Shown here: in pieces, positions 19,796 through 28,277 of the stretch
Layout: each line of letters opens with the position of its first letter
Numbering within the stretch: position 1 is the first letter of the stretch
Assembly (NCBI GenBank): GCA_023150375.1
Contig: JAKLLA010000005.1
Coordinates: forward strand, 1 to 64,000
From: Burkholderiaceae bacterium
GTDB taxonomy: Bacteria; Pseudomonadota; Gammaproteobacteria; Burkholderiales; Burkholderiaceae_C
Direction: 5' to 3'
Length of the DNA stretch: 64,000 nt
The notes under the pieces: generated by a model
Told to the model about the DNA's origin: nothing
Seen by the model: the letters and a program-made list of their open reading frames with translations, nothing else
Databases searched by the model: none
Made by a program: the position numbers and the translations under genes

Positions 19796-20896
19796 CTACC
19801 CCGTGGCGGGGAGGTTTCGGCGCCGGCGATCGGCCAGTGCGGCGATGAGTTCGTCGCGCAGCCGGGCCGGCAGCTCGAGTTCGAGGGGCGCGACCCACAG
19901 GCGCAGTGCCGGCCGCTCGCGCGCCAGCCGCTCGGCGGGCAGCTTGACGGCGTCCTTCTCGGTGACGATCACGTCCAGCGGCTCGTCCGGCCAGGGCAGG
20001 GTGGCGTAGTCGTGGTGGTCCGGCAGGGGCAGGGGCTCGATGGCCAGCCCGAGGGCGCGCAGGCTGTCGAAGAAGCGCTGCGGCTGGCCCAGGCCGGCAC
20101 TGGCGACGATGCGCGGAGCGCGGCGCAGCGCGGCGGGCAGCGACTCGCCGCCCGGCTCGCCGCGCCACCACTGCGCCAGCGGCAGCAGCCCGCCCAGCCG
20201 GCGCTGGGCGCAGTGGCCGGCCAGCGGCGTGCTGGGCTGGGCGCAGTTGTACAGCACCCAGTGGCGTTCGGCGCCGCAGTCCGCGTCGATGGGTTCGCGC
20301 AGCGGGCCGGCCGGCAGCAGGCGGCCGTTGCCGGCGCCGCGCTCGTCGAAGACGATCACCGCCAGGTCGCGTGCCAGGCGCAGGTGCTGCAGGCCGTCGT
20401 CGCAGACGATGACATCGACCTGCGGGTGGGCCTGCCGCAGGGCGCGGGCGGCGGCCACGCGGTCGCGGCCGATCCACAGCGGCCGGCCGCTGCGGCGCTG
20501 CAGCAGCAGCGGCTCGTCGCCCACCTGCGCGGCCGGGCTGTCGGCCTGCACGGCCTGGGGCTGGCGCGCGCTGCCGCCGTGGCCCCGCGAGACGATGCCG
20601 GGCTGCCAGCCGGCCTGTGCCAGCGCCTGCACCAGCGCCAGCGTGGTCGGCGTCTTGCCCGCACCGCCGGCCACCCGGTTGCCGATCACGATCACCGGCA
20701 CGTCCAGCCGTTCGCTGCGCAGCAGTCCGGCGCGGTACAGGCCGCGGCGCAGCGCGACCAGCCCGGCGTGCAGCGCGCCGAGCGGGCGCAGCAGCTGCGC
20801 CAGCGCATCGTCACGCGCCCAGGCGGTCTCGAGTCGGGTGACCCAGCCGGCGCCGCCGGGAGGCGTCGCATCGGGCGCGCGGGCGGTGGCCTTCAC
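19796..20896 (-). CDS. lpxK: Tetraacyldisaccharide 4'-kinase
   Basis: This 366-residue membrane-associated kinase phosphorylates the 4' position of the lipid A precursor, giving lipid IVA. It has the Walker A-type GGAGKTPTTLALVQAL, the region IVSRGHGGS, GDEPLLLQRR and VIVCDDGLQHLRL, and a C-terminal VIVTEKDAVKLP. The GTG start at 20896 lies 8 bp after the exbD stop; another GTG at 20842 is an alternative. It belongs to the exbB-exbD-lpxK-Trm112-kdsB series. Confidence 0.95.
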   Translation of the reverse strand: MKATARAPDATPPGGAGWVTRLETAWARDDALAQLLRPLGALHAGLVALRRGLYRAGLLRSERLDVPVIVIGNRVAGGAGKTPTTLALVQALAQAGWQPGIVSRGHGGSARQPQAVQADSPAAQVGDEPLLLQRRSGRPLWIGRDRVAAARALRQAHPQVDVIVCDDGLQHLRLARDLAVIVFDERGAGNGRLLPAGPLREPIDADCGAERHWVLYNCAQPSTPLAGHCAQRRLGGLLPLAQWWRGEPGGESLPAALRRAPRIVASAGLGQPQRFFDSLRALGLAIEPLPLPDHHDYATLPWPDEPLDVIVTEKDAVKLPAERLARERPALRLWVAPLELELPARLRDELIAALADRRRRNLPATG

Positions 20897-20904
20897 AGCC
20901 GGCG

Positions 20905-21336
20905 TCAGCGCCCGGCCGCGCGGCTGCTCTGGGTGGCGAAGGTCAGCTGCACCAGTCCAACCCGCCGGGCTGCGTCCATCACGTTGATCACGCTCTGGTG
21001 CGCGGCCATCGCATCCGCGGAGATGACGATCGGGCGGTTCGCATCCCCCTGGGCGGCAGTCTGCAGGGCCTGCATCAGCACCTCCACCGACACCCCCTCG
21101 ACCGCCTGGCGATCGACGCTGTAGCGCCCGTCGGCCGACACCGCGACGACGATCTCGCGCGGCAGCGTCTCGAGCTTGCGCGAGTCGGCCACCGGCAGCG
21201 TCACCTTCAGCTCGTTGAACTTCGAGTAGGTCGTGGTCAGCATCAGGAAGATGAGCACGACCAGCAGCACGTCGATGAAGGGGATCAGGTTGATCTCCGG
21301 TTCCTCGGCGCGGCGGTGGTGGAACTTCATCGCCAT
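20905..21336 (-). CDS. exbD: ExbD/TolR family biopolymer transport protein
   Basis: This 143-residue inner-membrane protein has the family start EEPEINLIPFIDVLLVVLIF, with the transmembrane Asp that carries protons, and a periplasmic C-terminal domain. With the next gene upstream (MotA/TolQ/ExbB type) it forms a proton-driven motor that energises TonB or a Tol-like system. No tonB lies nearby. ATG at 21336 is nine bases from GGAGG; a second ATG two codons later is less well placed. Confidence 0.92.
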   Translation of the reverse strand: MAMKFHHRRAEEPEINLIPFIDVLLVVLIFLMLTTTYSKFNELKVTLPVADSRKLETLPREIVVAVSADGRYSVDRQAVEGVSVEVLMQALQTAAQGDANRPIVISADAMAAHQSVINVMDAARRVGLVQLTFATQSSRAAGR

Positions 21337-21367
21337 GGCAGTGGGCCTCCGGTGCGAGCGTGAGCGC

Positions 21368-21997
21368 TCAGCGGCGCGGGGTCGCGCTCATGCGCAGCAG
21401 CTGCGGCAGCAGGGTCTCGGCGGCCTGTTCGAGCTCGATGACGTAGGCGTCGACCTGGCCGCGGAAGTAGCGGTAGAACATCAGCGCCGGGATCGCGATG
21501 ATCAGGCCGAAGGCGGTGTTGTACAGCGCCACCGAGATGCCGTGCGCGAGCTGCTCGGGGTTGGTCTGGCCGGGCGCCTGCGCGCCGAAGATCTCGATCA
21601 TGCCCACCACGGTGCCCAGCAGGCCCAGCAGCGGGGCGGCCGAGGCCAGCGTGCCCAGGGTGTTCAGGTAGCGCTCCAGGCGGTGCGCGGCGGCACGGCC
21701 GGCGGCCTCGAAGGCGTGGCGCAGCGTCGACTCGTCGGCGCGCGGGTCCTGGGCGCAGGTGCGCACGCCGGCGGCCAGCACCGCGCCGAGCACCGAGTTG
21801 GCTTCGAGCTTGCCGATCACCTCCGCGCTGGGCAGCCCGTGCCGGGTCAGCTGCACCACCTCGCCGAGCAGGGTGGGCGGTGCGACCTTGCGGGGGCGCA
21901 GGCTGAGGATGCGCTCGACGACCAGGGTCAGCACGGCGATGGAACACAGGATCAGCGGCCAGATCGGCCAGCCGGCGGCTTGTATGATCGAAAGCAA
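21368..21997 (-). CDS. exbB: MotA/TolQ/ExbB proton channel protein
   Basis: This 209-residue protein has an N-terminal helix (SIIQAAGWPIWPLILCSIAV), a cytoplasmic loop and two further helices (TLASAAPLLGLLGTVVGMIE and the region around AFGLIIAIPALMFY) with the conserved Thr/Gly/Pro signatures of the family. It pairs with ExbD 31 bp downstream. I use the TTG at 21997 because family members start at this SIIQAAGWP position and GGGGGA lies upstream; the longer frame is low-complexity noise. Confidence 0.9.
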   Translation of the reverse strand: MLSIIQAAGWPIWPLILCSIAVLTLVVERILSLRPRKVAPPTLLGEVVQLTRHGLPSAEVIGKLEANSVLGAVLAAGVRTCAQDPRADESTLRHAFEAAGRAAAHRLERYLNTLGTLASAAPLLGLLGTVVGMIEIFGAQAPGQTNPEQLAHGISVALYNTAFGLIIAIPALMFYRYFRGQVDAYVIELEQAAETLLPQLLRMSATPRR

Positions 21998-22375
21998 GGG
22001 GGTCCCCCGTGGCGAGCGGTGCGCAGCAAGTGCCCGCGACACCCCGCGGCAGCGCGGGGGTGCGGTTCGACGGCGCGGATTATGGCCTCTCCCACCGCCG
22101 CCACGGCCGGCACGCGTGGATCTGCGCTGCCCGCGCAGCGGCTCGCCGCGCGGCTGCCGGCTCGGCCAGGCCACGGCACACCGTAGTGCGCAGGTTGTGG
22201 ATAACTTTGTGGGCAAGCCGGTGCAAAGCGAGCATTGGCGCGGCCCGGCGCGCGGTTTCCCGGCTTCGGTCACGATTTGTCATCAAAAAAATGCAATCAA
22301 ATCAAGTACTTGCACGGCGGCATGCGGCTTTGCGGGGCGATCTGTGCGTGATTGCACAGACCGCGCAGACTGTGG
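21998..22375. other. Divergent exbB / xseA intergenic region
   Basis: About 380 bp that must contain both divergent promoters. A short AT-rich stretch (22275-22312) stands out in the GC-rich surroundings, and a perfect DnaA box lies at 22196. No coding region on either strand is convincing. Confidence 0.5.
22196..22204 (-). promoter_or_regulatory. Perfect DnaA box
   Basis: TGTGGATAA is the complement of the consensus DnaA box TTATCCACA. A one-mismatch copy (TGTGGATGA) lies at 22371-22379 over the xseA start. Two boxes are too few for an origin; DnaA control of xseA is possible but unproven. Confidence 0.4.
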
Positions 22376-23701
22376 ATGAATCGCGCCGCGCCGCCGGAGC
22401 GCCGGGTGTCTGAGGCCCCGCAATACGGCCGCGCGCTGCCGCCGGTGTGGGAGGTGGCCACGCTGGTGCAGGCCATCGGCGAGCACCTGCAGGCCGGCTT
22501 CGGTGCGGTGCAGGTGCGCGGGGAACTGTCCGGGTTCACCCGGGCCGCCAGCGGGCACTGCTACTTCACGCTCAAGGCCCCGGATGGCTCGGCAGCACTG
22601 CGCGGGGCGATGTTCCGGCGCGCGGCGGCCCTGCTCGACTTCCCGCCTGCCGACGGGATGGCGGTGGAGATCCGCGGCCGGCTGGCGCTGTACGAGCCGC
22701 GCGGCGAGCTGCAGCTCGTGGCCGAGGGCATGCGGCGCGCCGGGGCGGGCACGCTGATGGAGCAGTTCCTGCGGCTCAAGGCCCGTCTGGAAGCCGAAGG
22801 GCTGTTCGACGCGGCGCGCAAGCGACCGCTGCCGGCGTACCCGCGGCGCATCGGCGTGGTCACCTCACGGGCCGCGGCCGCCCTGCGCGACGTGGCCAGC
22901 GCGCTGGCTCGCCGGGCGCCGCAGGTCGAGCTGATCGTCTACCCGGCCGCGGTGCAGGGTGCCGAGGCGCCGGCGGCGCTGGTCGCCGCGATCGCCACCG
23001 CGAACCGCCGGGCCGAGGTGGATCTGCTGATCGTCTGCCGCGGCGGCGGCTCGCTGGAGGACCTCTGGGCCTTCAACGACGAGCAGGTGGTGCGGGCGGT
23101 GGCGCGCTCCGGCCTGCCGGTCATCTGCGGCGTGGGCCACGAGACCGATGTGACGCTGGCCGACTTCGCTGCCGACCTGCGCGCGCCCACCCCGACGGCA
23201 GCCGCCGAGCTGGCCGCGCCGCGGCGCGATGTCTGCCTGGCTGCACTGGCGCAGCAGGCCGAGGCGATGCGCCAGCGGCTGCGGCGCCGGCTCGACCGCG
23301 AGGCCCAGCGCCTCGACCATGTGCAGCTGCGTCTGGCGCGGCCGGCCGACGCGCTGCAGCGCCAGCGCCAGCGGCTGCTGCTGCTGGCGCAGCGACTCGA
23401 GCAGGCGCAGCTGCGGGGGCTGCGCGAGCGCCAGGAGAGGCTGCAGCGCCTGGCCCTGCGGCTGCGAGGCGCCGGTCTGGCGCAGCGCAGCCGCCAGGCG
23501 CAGCAGCTCGCGCTGCTGTCCGCGCGCCTGCAGGCGCTCGATCCACAGCAGGTGCTGGCGCGCGGCTACGCCTGGCTGAACGACGAGGCGGGGCGCACGC
23601 TGAGCTCGGTGCAGCAGGCCGTGCCGGGCATGAGCCTGCAGGCCCGCCTGCACGACGGTGCCCTGAACGTCACGGTGCAGGGCGTGCAGCCGGATCGCTG
23701 A
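22376..23701 (+). CDS. xseA: Exodeoxyribonuclease VII large subunit
   Basis: This 441-residue nuclease subunit has the N-terminal OB fold (VRGELSGFTRAASGHCYFTL), the catalytic domain with RIGVVTSRAAAALRDV, VDLLIVCRGGGSLEDLWAFN and VGHETDVTLADFAADLRAPT, and a long coiled coil (~270-390). Exo VII degrades single-stranded DNA in repair. ATG at 22376 was chosen over a TTG at 22352. The small subunit xseB is not in the window. sodB follows with its own probable promoter. Confidence 0.95.
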   Translation: MNRAAPPERRVSEAPQYGRALPPVWEVATLVQAIGEHLQAGFGAVQVRGELSGFTRAASGHCYFTLKAPDGSAALRGAMFRRAAALLDFPPADGMAVEIRGRLALYEPRGELQLVAEGMRRAGAGTLMEQFLRLKARLEAEGLFDAARKRPLPAYPRRIGVVTSRAAAALRDVASALARRAPQVELIVYPAAVQGAEAPAALVAAIATANRRAEVDLLIVCRGGGSLEDLWAFNDEQVVRAVARSGLPVICGVGHETDVTLADFAADLRAPTPTAAAELAAPRRDVCLAALAQQAEAMRQRLRRRLDREAQRLDHVQLRLARPADALQRQRQRLLLLAQRLEQAQLRGLRERQERLQRLALRLRGAGLAQRSRQAQQLALLSARLQALDPQQVLARGYAWLNDEAGRTLSSVQQAVPGMSLQARLHDGALNVTVQGVQPDR

Positions 23702-23770
23702 GCAGCGTCGGGCGGCTGCCCCGGCCGGTGCAGGCTTGGGCGTCGCCCAGCACGGTCGGACGGCTCTCCC

Positions 23771-23776
23771 TACAAT
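23771..23776 (+). promoter_or_regulatory. Candidate -10 box for sodB
   Basis: TACAAT lies 68 bp upstream of the sodB ATG in the only short AT-leaning stretch between xseA and sodB. No good -35 is seen at 17 bp. Confidence 0.35.
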
Positions 23777-23843
23777 CGCGCGCTGCTGTTTTCCGCCTCC
23801 TCCCGCTGCCCTGCAGCTCCGATCCCCACGAAGGAACCCGACC

Positions 23844-24425
23844 ATGTCGTTCGAACTGCCTGCCCTGCCGTTTGCCACCGATGCGCTGGCGCCCCACATG
23901 TCGAAGGAGACCTTCGAGTACCACTACGCCAAGCACCACCAGGCCTACGTCACCAACCTGAACAACCTGGTGCCCGGCACCGAGTTCGCCGGCAAGAGCC
24001 TGGAAGAGATCGTCAAGAGCGCCAGCGGCGGCATCTACAACAACGCCGCCCAGGTGTGGAACCACACCTTCTTCTGGAACTGCCTGAAGCCCAACGGCGG
24101 CGGTGCCCCGACCGGCGCGCTGGCAGCGGCCATCGACGCCAAGTGGGGCAGCTTCGCGGCCTTCCGCGAGGCCTTCGTCAAGAGCGCGGTGGGCAACTTC
24201 GGCTCGGGCTGGACCTGGCTGGTCAAGAAGGCCGACGGCTCGGTGGACATCGTCAACATGGGCGCGGCCGGCACCCCGCTGACCACCGCCGACAAGGCCC
24301 TGTTCACCGTCGACGTGTGGGAGCACGCCTACTACATCGACTACCGCAACCTGCGCCAGAAGTTCGTCGAGACCGTGCTCGACCAGCTGGCCAACTGGTC
24401 GTTCGCCGAAGCCAACTACGCCTGA
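23844..24425 (+). CDS. sodB: Superoxide dismutase (Fe type)
   Basis: This 193-residue cytosolic enzyme converts superoxide to hydrogen peroxide and oxygen. It carries FEYHYAKHHQAYVTNLN (first two His ligands), QVWNHTFFWNCL (third region), FGSGWTWLV and the DVWEHAYYIDYRN Asp/His ligands. GGAP and the AAQVWNHTFFW pattern match Fe-type enzymes. ATG at 23844 follows AAGGA. A strong terminator ends the unit. Confidence 0.96.
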   Translation: MSFELPALPFATDALAPHMSKETFEYHYAKHHQAYVTNLNNLVPGTEFAGKSLEEIVKSASGGIYNNAAQVWNHTFFWNCLKPNGGGAPTGALAAAIDAKWGSFAAFREAFVKSAVGNFGSGWTWLVKKADGSVDIVNMGAAGTPLTTADKALFTVDVWEHAYYIDYRNLRQKFVETVLDQLANWSFAEANYA

Positions 24426-24482
24426 TCGGCTGCGACCCGGCGGCGGCCGAGGCTGCCGCCGCGACCGCCGGACCCTGACGAA

Positions 24483-24514
24483 AAAAGCCCCGGACCGCAA
24501 GGCCGGGGCTTTTG
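24483..24514 (+). terminator. Bidirectional intrinsic terminator between sodB and dsbB
   Basis: AAAAGCCCCGG / CCGGGGCTTTT forms an 11-bp stem with T-runs on both strands, placed between the convergent stops at 24425 and 24549. Confidence 0.88.
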
Positions 24515-24548
24515 TCTTGTGCCAGGCGCGTGCCGCGCTGCGGGCGCT

Positions 24549-25064
24549 TCAGTGCGCCGGCGGCCGGGCCCGCCCCAGCGCCAGCCACACGCTGACCGTG
24601 CCGAGCACCAGGTAGAGCAGCAGGCTCCAGATCTCGAAAGGCACGCCCAGCAGCGAGACCGCGGCCTCGGCGCAGGAGGCGCGCACCTCGAAGACCTCGG
24701 GCTGCCAGCGGTCCAGTCCCAGCGACGAGATGATGCGGTCGGCCAGCGTGAGTGCGCAGGAGTCGGTCTTGGCGGCCACCTGGTTCTGGTAGAGCGCCGC
24801 AGCCGACCCGGCCAGCGCGAAGCCCAGCCCCAGCAGACCGAGCAGCCCCTGCGCGAGGCGCTGGCGCGGCAGCAGCAGACCGATCAGGCCGACCCCGCCG
24901 ATGGCCAGGAACAGCACGCGCTGCAGCACGCACCAGGGGCAGGGCTCCATGCCGAAGCGGTGCTGCGCCAGCAGGGCCAGGGCGACCGAGCCGAAGCAGG
25001 CCAGCGTGACGGCCGCCCACAGCAGGCGCGGCGTGGCCAGGGCGGACAGGCGTGGCAAGGTCAT
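24549..25064 (-). CDS. dsbB: Disulfide bond formation protein B
   Basis: This 171-residue inner-membrane quinone reductase reoxidises DsbA. It has four predicted helices, the first redox pair CPWC (MEPCPWCVLQRVLF) and the second pair in TDSCALT and RASCAEA. Length and motifs match DsbB. Its ATG overlaps the stop of ridA (ATGA), so the two are translated together. Confidence 0.95.
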   Translation of the reverse strand: MTLPRLSALATPRLLWAAVTLACFGSVALALLAQHRFGMEPCPWCVLQRVLFLAIGGVGLIGLLLPRQRLAQGLLGLLGLGFALAGSAAALYQNQVAAKTDSCALTLADRIISSLGLDRWQPEVFEVRASCAEAAVSLLGVPFEIWSLLLYLVLGTVSVWLALGRARPPAH

Positions 25065-25519
25065 GCCACCTCGGCGATCAGTTCGATCTCGACGCAGGCG
25101 CCCAGCGGGATCTGGGCCACGCCGAAGGCGCTGCGCGCGTGGGCGCCGCGCTGCGCACCGAACACCTCCACCAGCAGCTGCGAGGCACCGTTGGTCACCA
25201 GGTGCTGCTCGGTGAAGTCCGCGGTGCTGTTGACCAGACTCATCACTTTGACGATGCGCTGCACCTTCTCGAGGTCGCCGACGGCGGCCTGCAGGGTGCC
25301 GAGCAGGTCGATGGCCACGGCCCGCGCGGCCTGCTGGCCCTCGGCGGTCCCCAGGTCGCGCCCGAGCTGCCCGACCCAGACCGCGCCGTCGCGCTTGGCA
25401 ATGTGGCCGGACAGGAAGACGAGGTTGCCGCTGCGCACGAAGGGCAGGTAGGCGGCCGCGGGCGCGGCCACCGGCGGCAGGGTGATGCCCAGTTCGGCCA
25501 GGCGTTGCGAGATGCTCAT
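25061..25519 (-). CDS. RidA family protein
   Basis: This 152-residue protein has YLPFVRSGNLVFLSGHIAKR, LLGTLQAAVGDLEKVQRIVK and a C-terminal LGACVEIELIAEV, as in the RidA/YjgF/UK114 superfamily whose canonical members deaminate reactive 2-aminoacrylate and related enamines. It has the longer form of the family rather than the ~128-residue RidA, so deaminase activity is less certain. ATG at 25519; a longer frame to 25561 lacks support. It is in an operon with dsbB. Confidence 0.85.
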   Translation of the reverse strand: MSISQRLAELGITLPPVAAPAAAYLPFVRSGNLVFLSGHIAKRDGAVWVGQLGRDLGTAEGQQAARAVAIDLLGTLQAAVGDLEKVQRIVKVMSLVNSTADFTEQHLVTNGASQLLVEVFGAQRGAHARSAFGVAQIPLGACVEIELIAEVA

Positions 25520-25646
25520 GACGACTCCGATCGTCGCAGGGACGTTGCAGGTGGGACACACCGCGGGGCCGGGCCCGCACGGCGCAATGCGGGAATCCTA
25601 CACTGCGCCCTGACGCCGCCCGGGCGTCTCAGGGAGAGCCTGCCAG

Positions 25647-28277
25647 ATGGTCCGCCTCGCGTGGCCCGTGGCATTCGGCACGGGATGGATGGTCGCCGCA
25701 GCGCTGCAGACCCTGCAGCCGGCACTGCTCGCGCCTGCCTGGCGCTGGAGCGCGGCAGCTCTGGCGTTGCTCGGGCTGGCCGTCGCCGCAGTCCGGGCGC
25801 GGCGGCCCGTTGCTGCGGGGGCGCCGGGTTCGCACCGCGCCTGGGCGGCCGGCCTGGTCGCGGCGCTGTGTCTGGGCAGTGCGCTGGGCTGGGCCGTCAC
25901 CGAGATCCGTGCCGGCTGGCGGCTGGAGCGCTCGCTGGACCCGGCGCTGGAGGGCGAGGACCTGGACGTGGTGGGGGTGGTCGTCGGCCTGCCGCTGCAG
26001 CGCGAAGAGGGGCTGCGCTTTCGCTTCGAGATCGAATCGGCCCGCCACCAGGGCCGCCTGCTGGCGCTGGATCGCGACCTGCCGCGGCAGGTCTCGCTGG
26101 GCTGGTACGGCGAGCTGCCGCCCGATGCGGCCGACCTGCCGGGGCCGGCGGGGGCGGGTGCCCTGCGGGTGGGCGACCGCTGGGAGCTGCGGCTGCGGCT
26201 GCGCCGTCCGCATGGTTCGCTCAACCCGCATGGCTTCGACTACGAGCTGTGGATGTTCGAGCAGGACCTGCGTGCGGTGGGCTACGTGCGCCCGGGGCGC
26301 GGCCAGACGGTGCCGCGCTGGCTCGGTCCCTCGGGGCGTGCTCCGCTCGAGCGGTTGCGCCAGCGCTGGCGCGACGCGCTGCGTGCCGAGGTGGGCGAGC
26401 GGCCGGCCGCCGGTGTGCTGGCCGCCCTGGCGCTGGGCGAACAGGCGGCGATCGACCGCACGGACTGGGAGGTCTTCCGCAGCACCGGTGTGGCGCACCT
26501 GATGGCCATCAGCGGCCTGCACGTCACGCTGATCGCCTGGCTCTGCGCCGGGCTGGTCGCGGCACTGTGGCGGCGTCTGCCCGGTGCCGCGCTGCGGCTG
26601 AGCACGCCCCTGGCTGCCCGCTGGGGTGGACTGGCCGCCGCGCTGCTCTACGCCCTGCTGGCCGGATGGGGCGTGCCGGCGCAGCGCACGGTGCTGATGC
26701 TGGCCGTGCTGACCCTGCTGCGCACGCGCGGCGTGCGCTGGCCCGGCGCGCTGGTGCTGTGGGCCGCCGGCTGGGCCGTGCTGCTCTTCGACCCCTGGGC
26801 CTGGCTGCAGCCGGGCTTCTGGCTGTCCTTCGTCGCGGTGGCGCTGCTGATGGGCTCGGACCGCCTGGGGCTGGCGGCGGCCACCGGCGGGCCCGGCGAC
26901 CGGGCCGCCTGGGCCGAACCGGCGTTCGATCCGGCGGCGCTCGGGCCGGACCCGGACCGAGCCGTGCGCCTGCGACGCTGGCTGCACGGTCGGGTCTGGC
27001 CGGTGCTGCAGGCGGGCTGGCGCAGCCAGTGGGTGGCCAGCGTCGGCCTGGCTCCCTGGACGCTGCTGTTCTTTCAGCAGGTCTCGCTGGTGGGCCTGCT
27101 GGCCAACCTCTGGGCCGTGCCGCTGGTCACCCTGCTGATCACGCCGCTGGCCCTGCTGGGGCTGGCCTGGGCACCGCTGTGGAGCCTGGCGGCCTGGGGC
27201 GTCGAGCAGATGATGATCGGGCTTGCCGCCATGGCCGCCTGGCCCTGGGCCAGCCATGCCAGTCCGGCGGTGCCCGGCTGGGCCTGGGCGCTGGCACTGG
27301 CGGGGGCCGCCTGGCTGGTGCTGCCGCTGCCCCTGGGGGTACGCCTGCCGGGCCTGTGCCTGCTGCTGCCGGCGCTGTGGCCCGCGCCGGTACGGCCGGC
27401 CGTCGGGGAGTTCGAGCTGATCGCGGCCGACGTCGGCCAGGGCAGTGCGGTGCTGCTGCGCACTCGCCACCACAGCCTGCTCTACGACAGCGGGGCGCGC
27501 TTCTCGGCCCAGGCCGATGCCGGTTCGCGCGTGCTGCAGCCCCTGCTGCGCGCTCTTGGGGTGGCGCGGCTGGATCTGCTGCTGCTGTCGCACCGCGACG
27601 GGGACCACATCGGCGGCGCCGAGTCGCTGCTGCGCCAACCTGGTGCGCGACGACTGCTCAGTTCGCTCGAAAACGGGCATCCCCTGCGCACCCGGGCGGT
27701 GCACCAACGCTGTCAGGCGGGGCAGGTGTGGATTTGGGACGACGTGCGTTTCGAGATCCTGCATCCCGGCGACGCAGAATACCGGCGTGCCGAACTCCGC
27801 CAGCTCTCCTCGAACGGCCTGTCCTGCGTGCTGCGGGTGCAGGGCCGCAGCGGCTCGGTGCTGCTGCCGGGCGACATCGAGGCCGCGCAGGAGCAGCAAC
27901 TGGTGAATGCCCACTCGGCCGGCCGCCTCGACCTGCGTGCCCGGGTGCTGCTGCTGCCCCATCACGGCAGCCGCAGCTCCTCGACCGAGGCCTTCCTGCG
28001 TGCGGTGCAGCCGGCCGTGGCCGTGGCGCAGGCCGGCTGGCGCAACCGCTGGGGGCATCCCGACCGGCAGGTGCTCGAACGGCTGCGGTGGCTGTCGCTG
28101 CCGGTGCTGCGCAGCGATCTCTGCGGGGCCTGGCGCTGGTCCAGCACCGACGTGCAGGGCCGCTGCGAACGCGGCGAGCGCCGCCGCTACTGGCATGTGC
28201 CGGTCTGGGGCGACTCCGCACCCGGTGATGGCCTCGATATTGCTAAAGACCCTCCATCCAACCAGCCCTCCCGATGA
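25647..28277 (+). CDS. comEC: DNA internalization protein ComEC/Rec2
   Basis: This 876-residue polytopic protein forms the inner-membrane channel for single-stranded DNA during natural transformation. An N-terminal DUF4131 part is followed by the competence domain (GVAHLMAISGLHVTLIAWL) with many helices and a C-terminal metallo-beta-lactamase-like nuclease domain (LLLLSHRDGDHIGGAE, LLPHHGSRSSS). It seems intact, suggesting that the species can take up DNA. Its stop overlaps the start of the ATP-grasp gene. Confidence 0.95.
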   Translation: MVRLAWPVAFGTGWMVAAALQTLQPALLAPAWRWSAAALALLGLAVAAVRARRPVAAGAPGSHRAWAAGLVAALCLGSALGWAVTEIRAGWRLERSLDPALEGEDLDVVGVVVGLPLQREEGLRFRFEIESARHQGRLLALDRDLPRQVSLGWYGELPPDAADLPGPAGAGALRVGDRWELRLRLRRPHGSLNPHGFDYELWMFEQDLRAVGYVRPGRGQTVPRWLGPSGRAPLERLRQRWRDALRAEVGERPAAGVLAALALGEQAAIDRTDWEVFRSTGVAHLMAISGLHVTLIAWLCAGLVAALWRRLPGAALRLSTPLAARWGGLAAALLYALLAGWGVPAQRTVLMLAVLTLLRTRGVRWPGALVLWAAGWAVLLFDPWAWLQPGFWLSFVAVALLMGSDRLGLAAATGGPGDRAAWAEPAFDPAALGPDPDRAVRLRRWLHGRVWPVLQAGWRSQWVASVGLAPWTLLFFQQVSLVGLLANLWAVPLVTLLITPLALLGLAWAPLWSLAAWGVEQMMIGLAAMAAWPWASHASPAVPGWAWALALAGAAWLVLPLPLGVRLPGLCLLLPALWPAPVRPAVGEFELIAADVGQGSAVLLRTRHHSLLYDSGARFSAQADAGSRVLQPLLRALGVARLDLLLLSHRDGDHIGGAESLLRQPGARRLLSSLENGHPLRTRAVHQRCQAGQVWIWDDVRFEILHPGDAEYRRAELRQLSSNGLSCVLRVQGRSGSVLLPGDIEAAQEQQLVNAHSAGRLDLRARVLLLPHHGSRSSSTEAFLRAVQPAVAVAQAGWRNRWGHPDRQVLERLRWLSLPVLRSDLCGAWRWSSTDVQGRCERGERRRYWHVPVWGDSAPGDGLDIAKDPPSNQPSR

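Noticed and set aside
22196-22379. Replication origin
   Set aside because: Only two DnaA-box-like sequences and none of the usual origin genes (dnaA, dnaN, rpmH) nearby.
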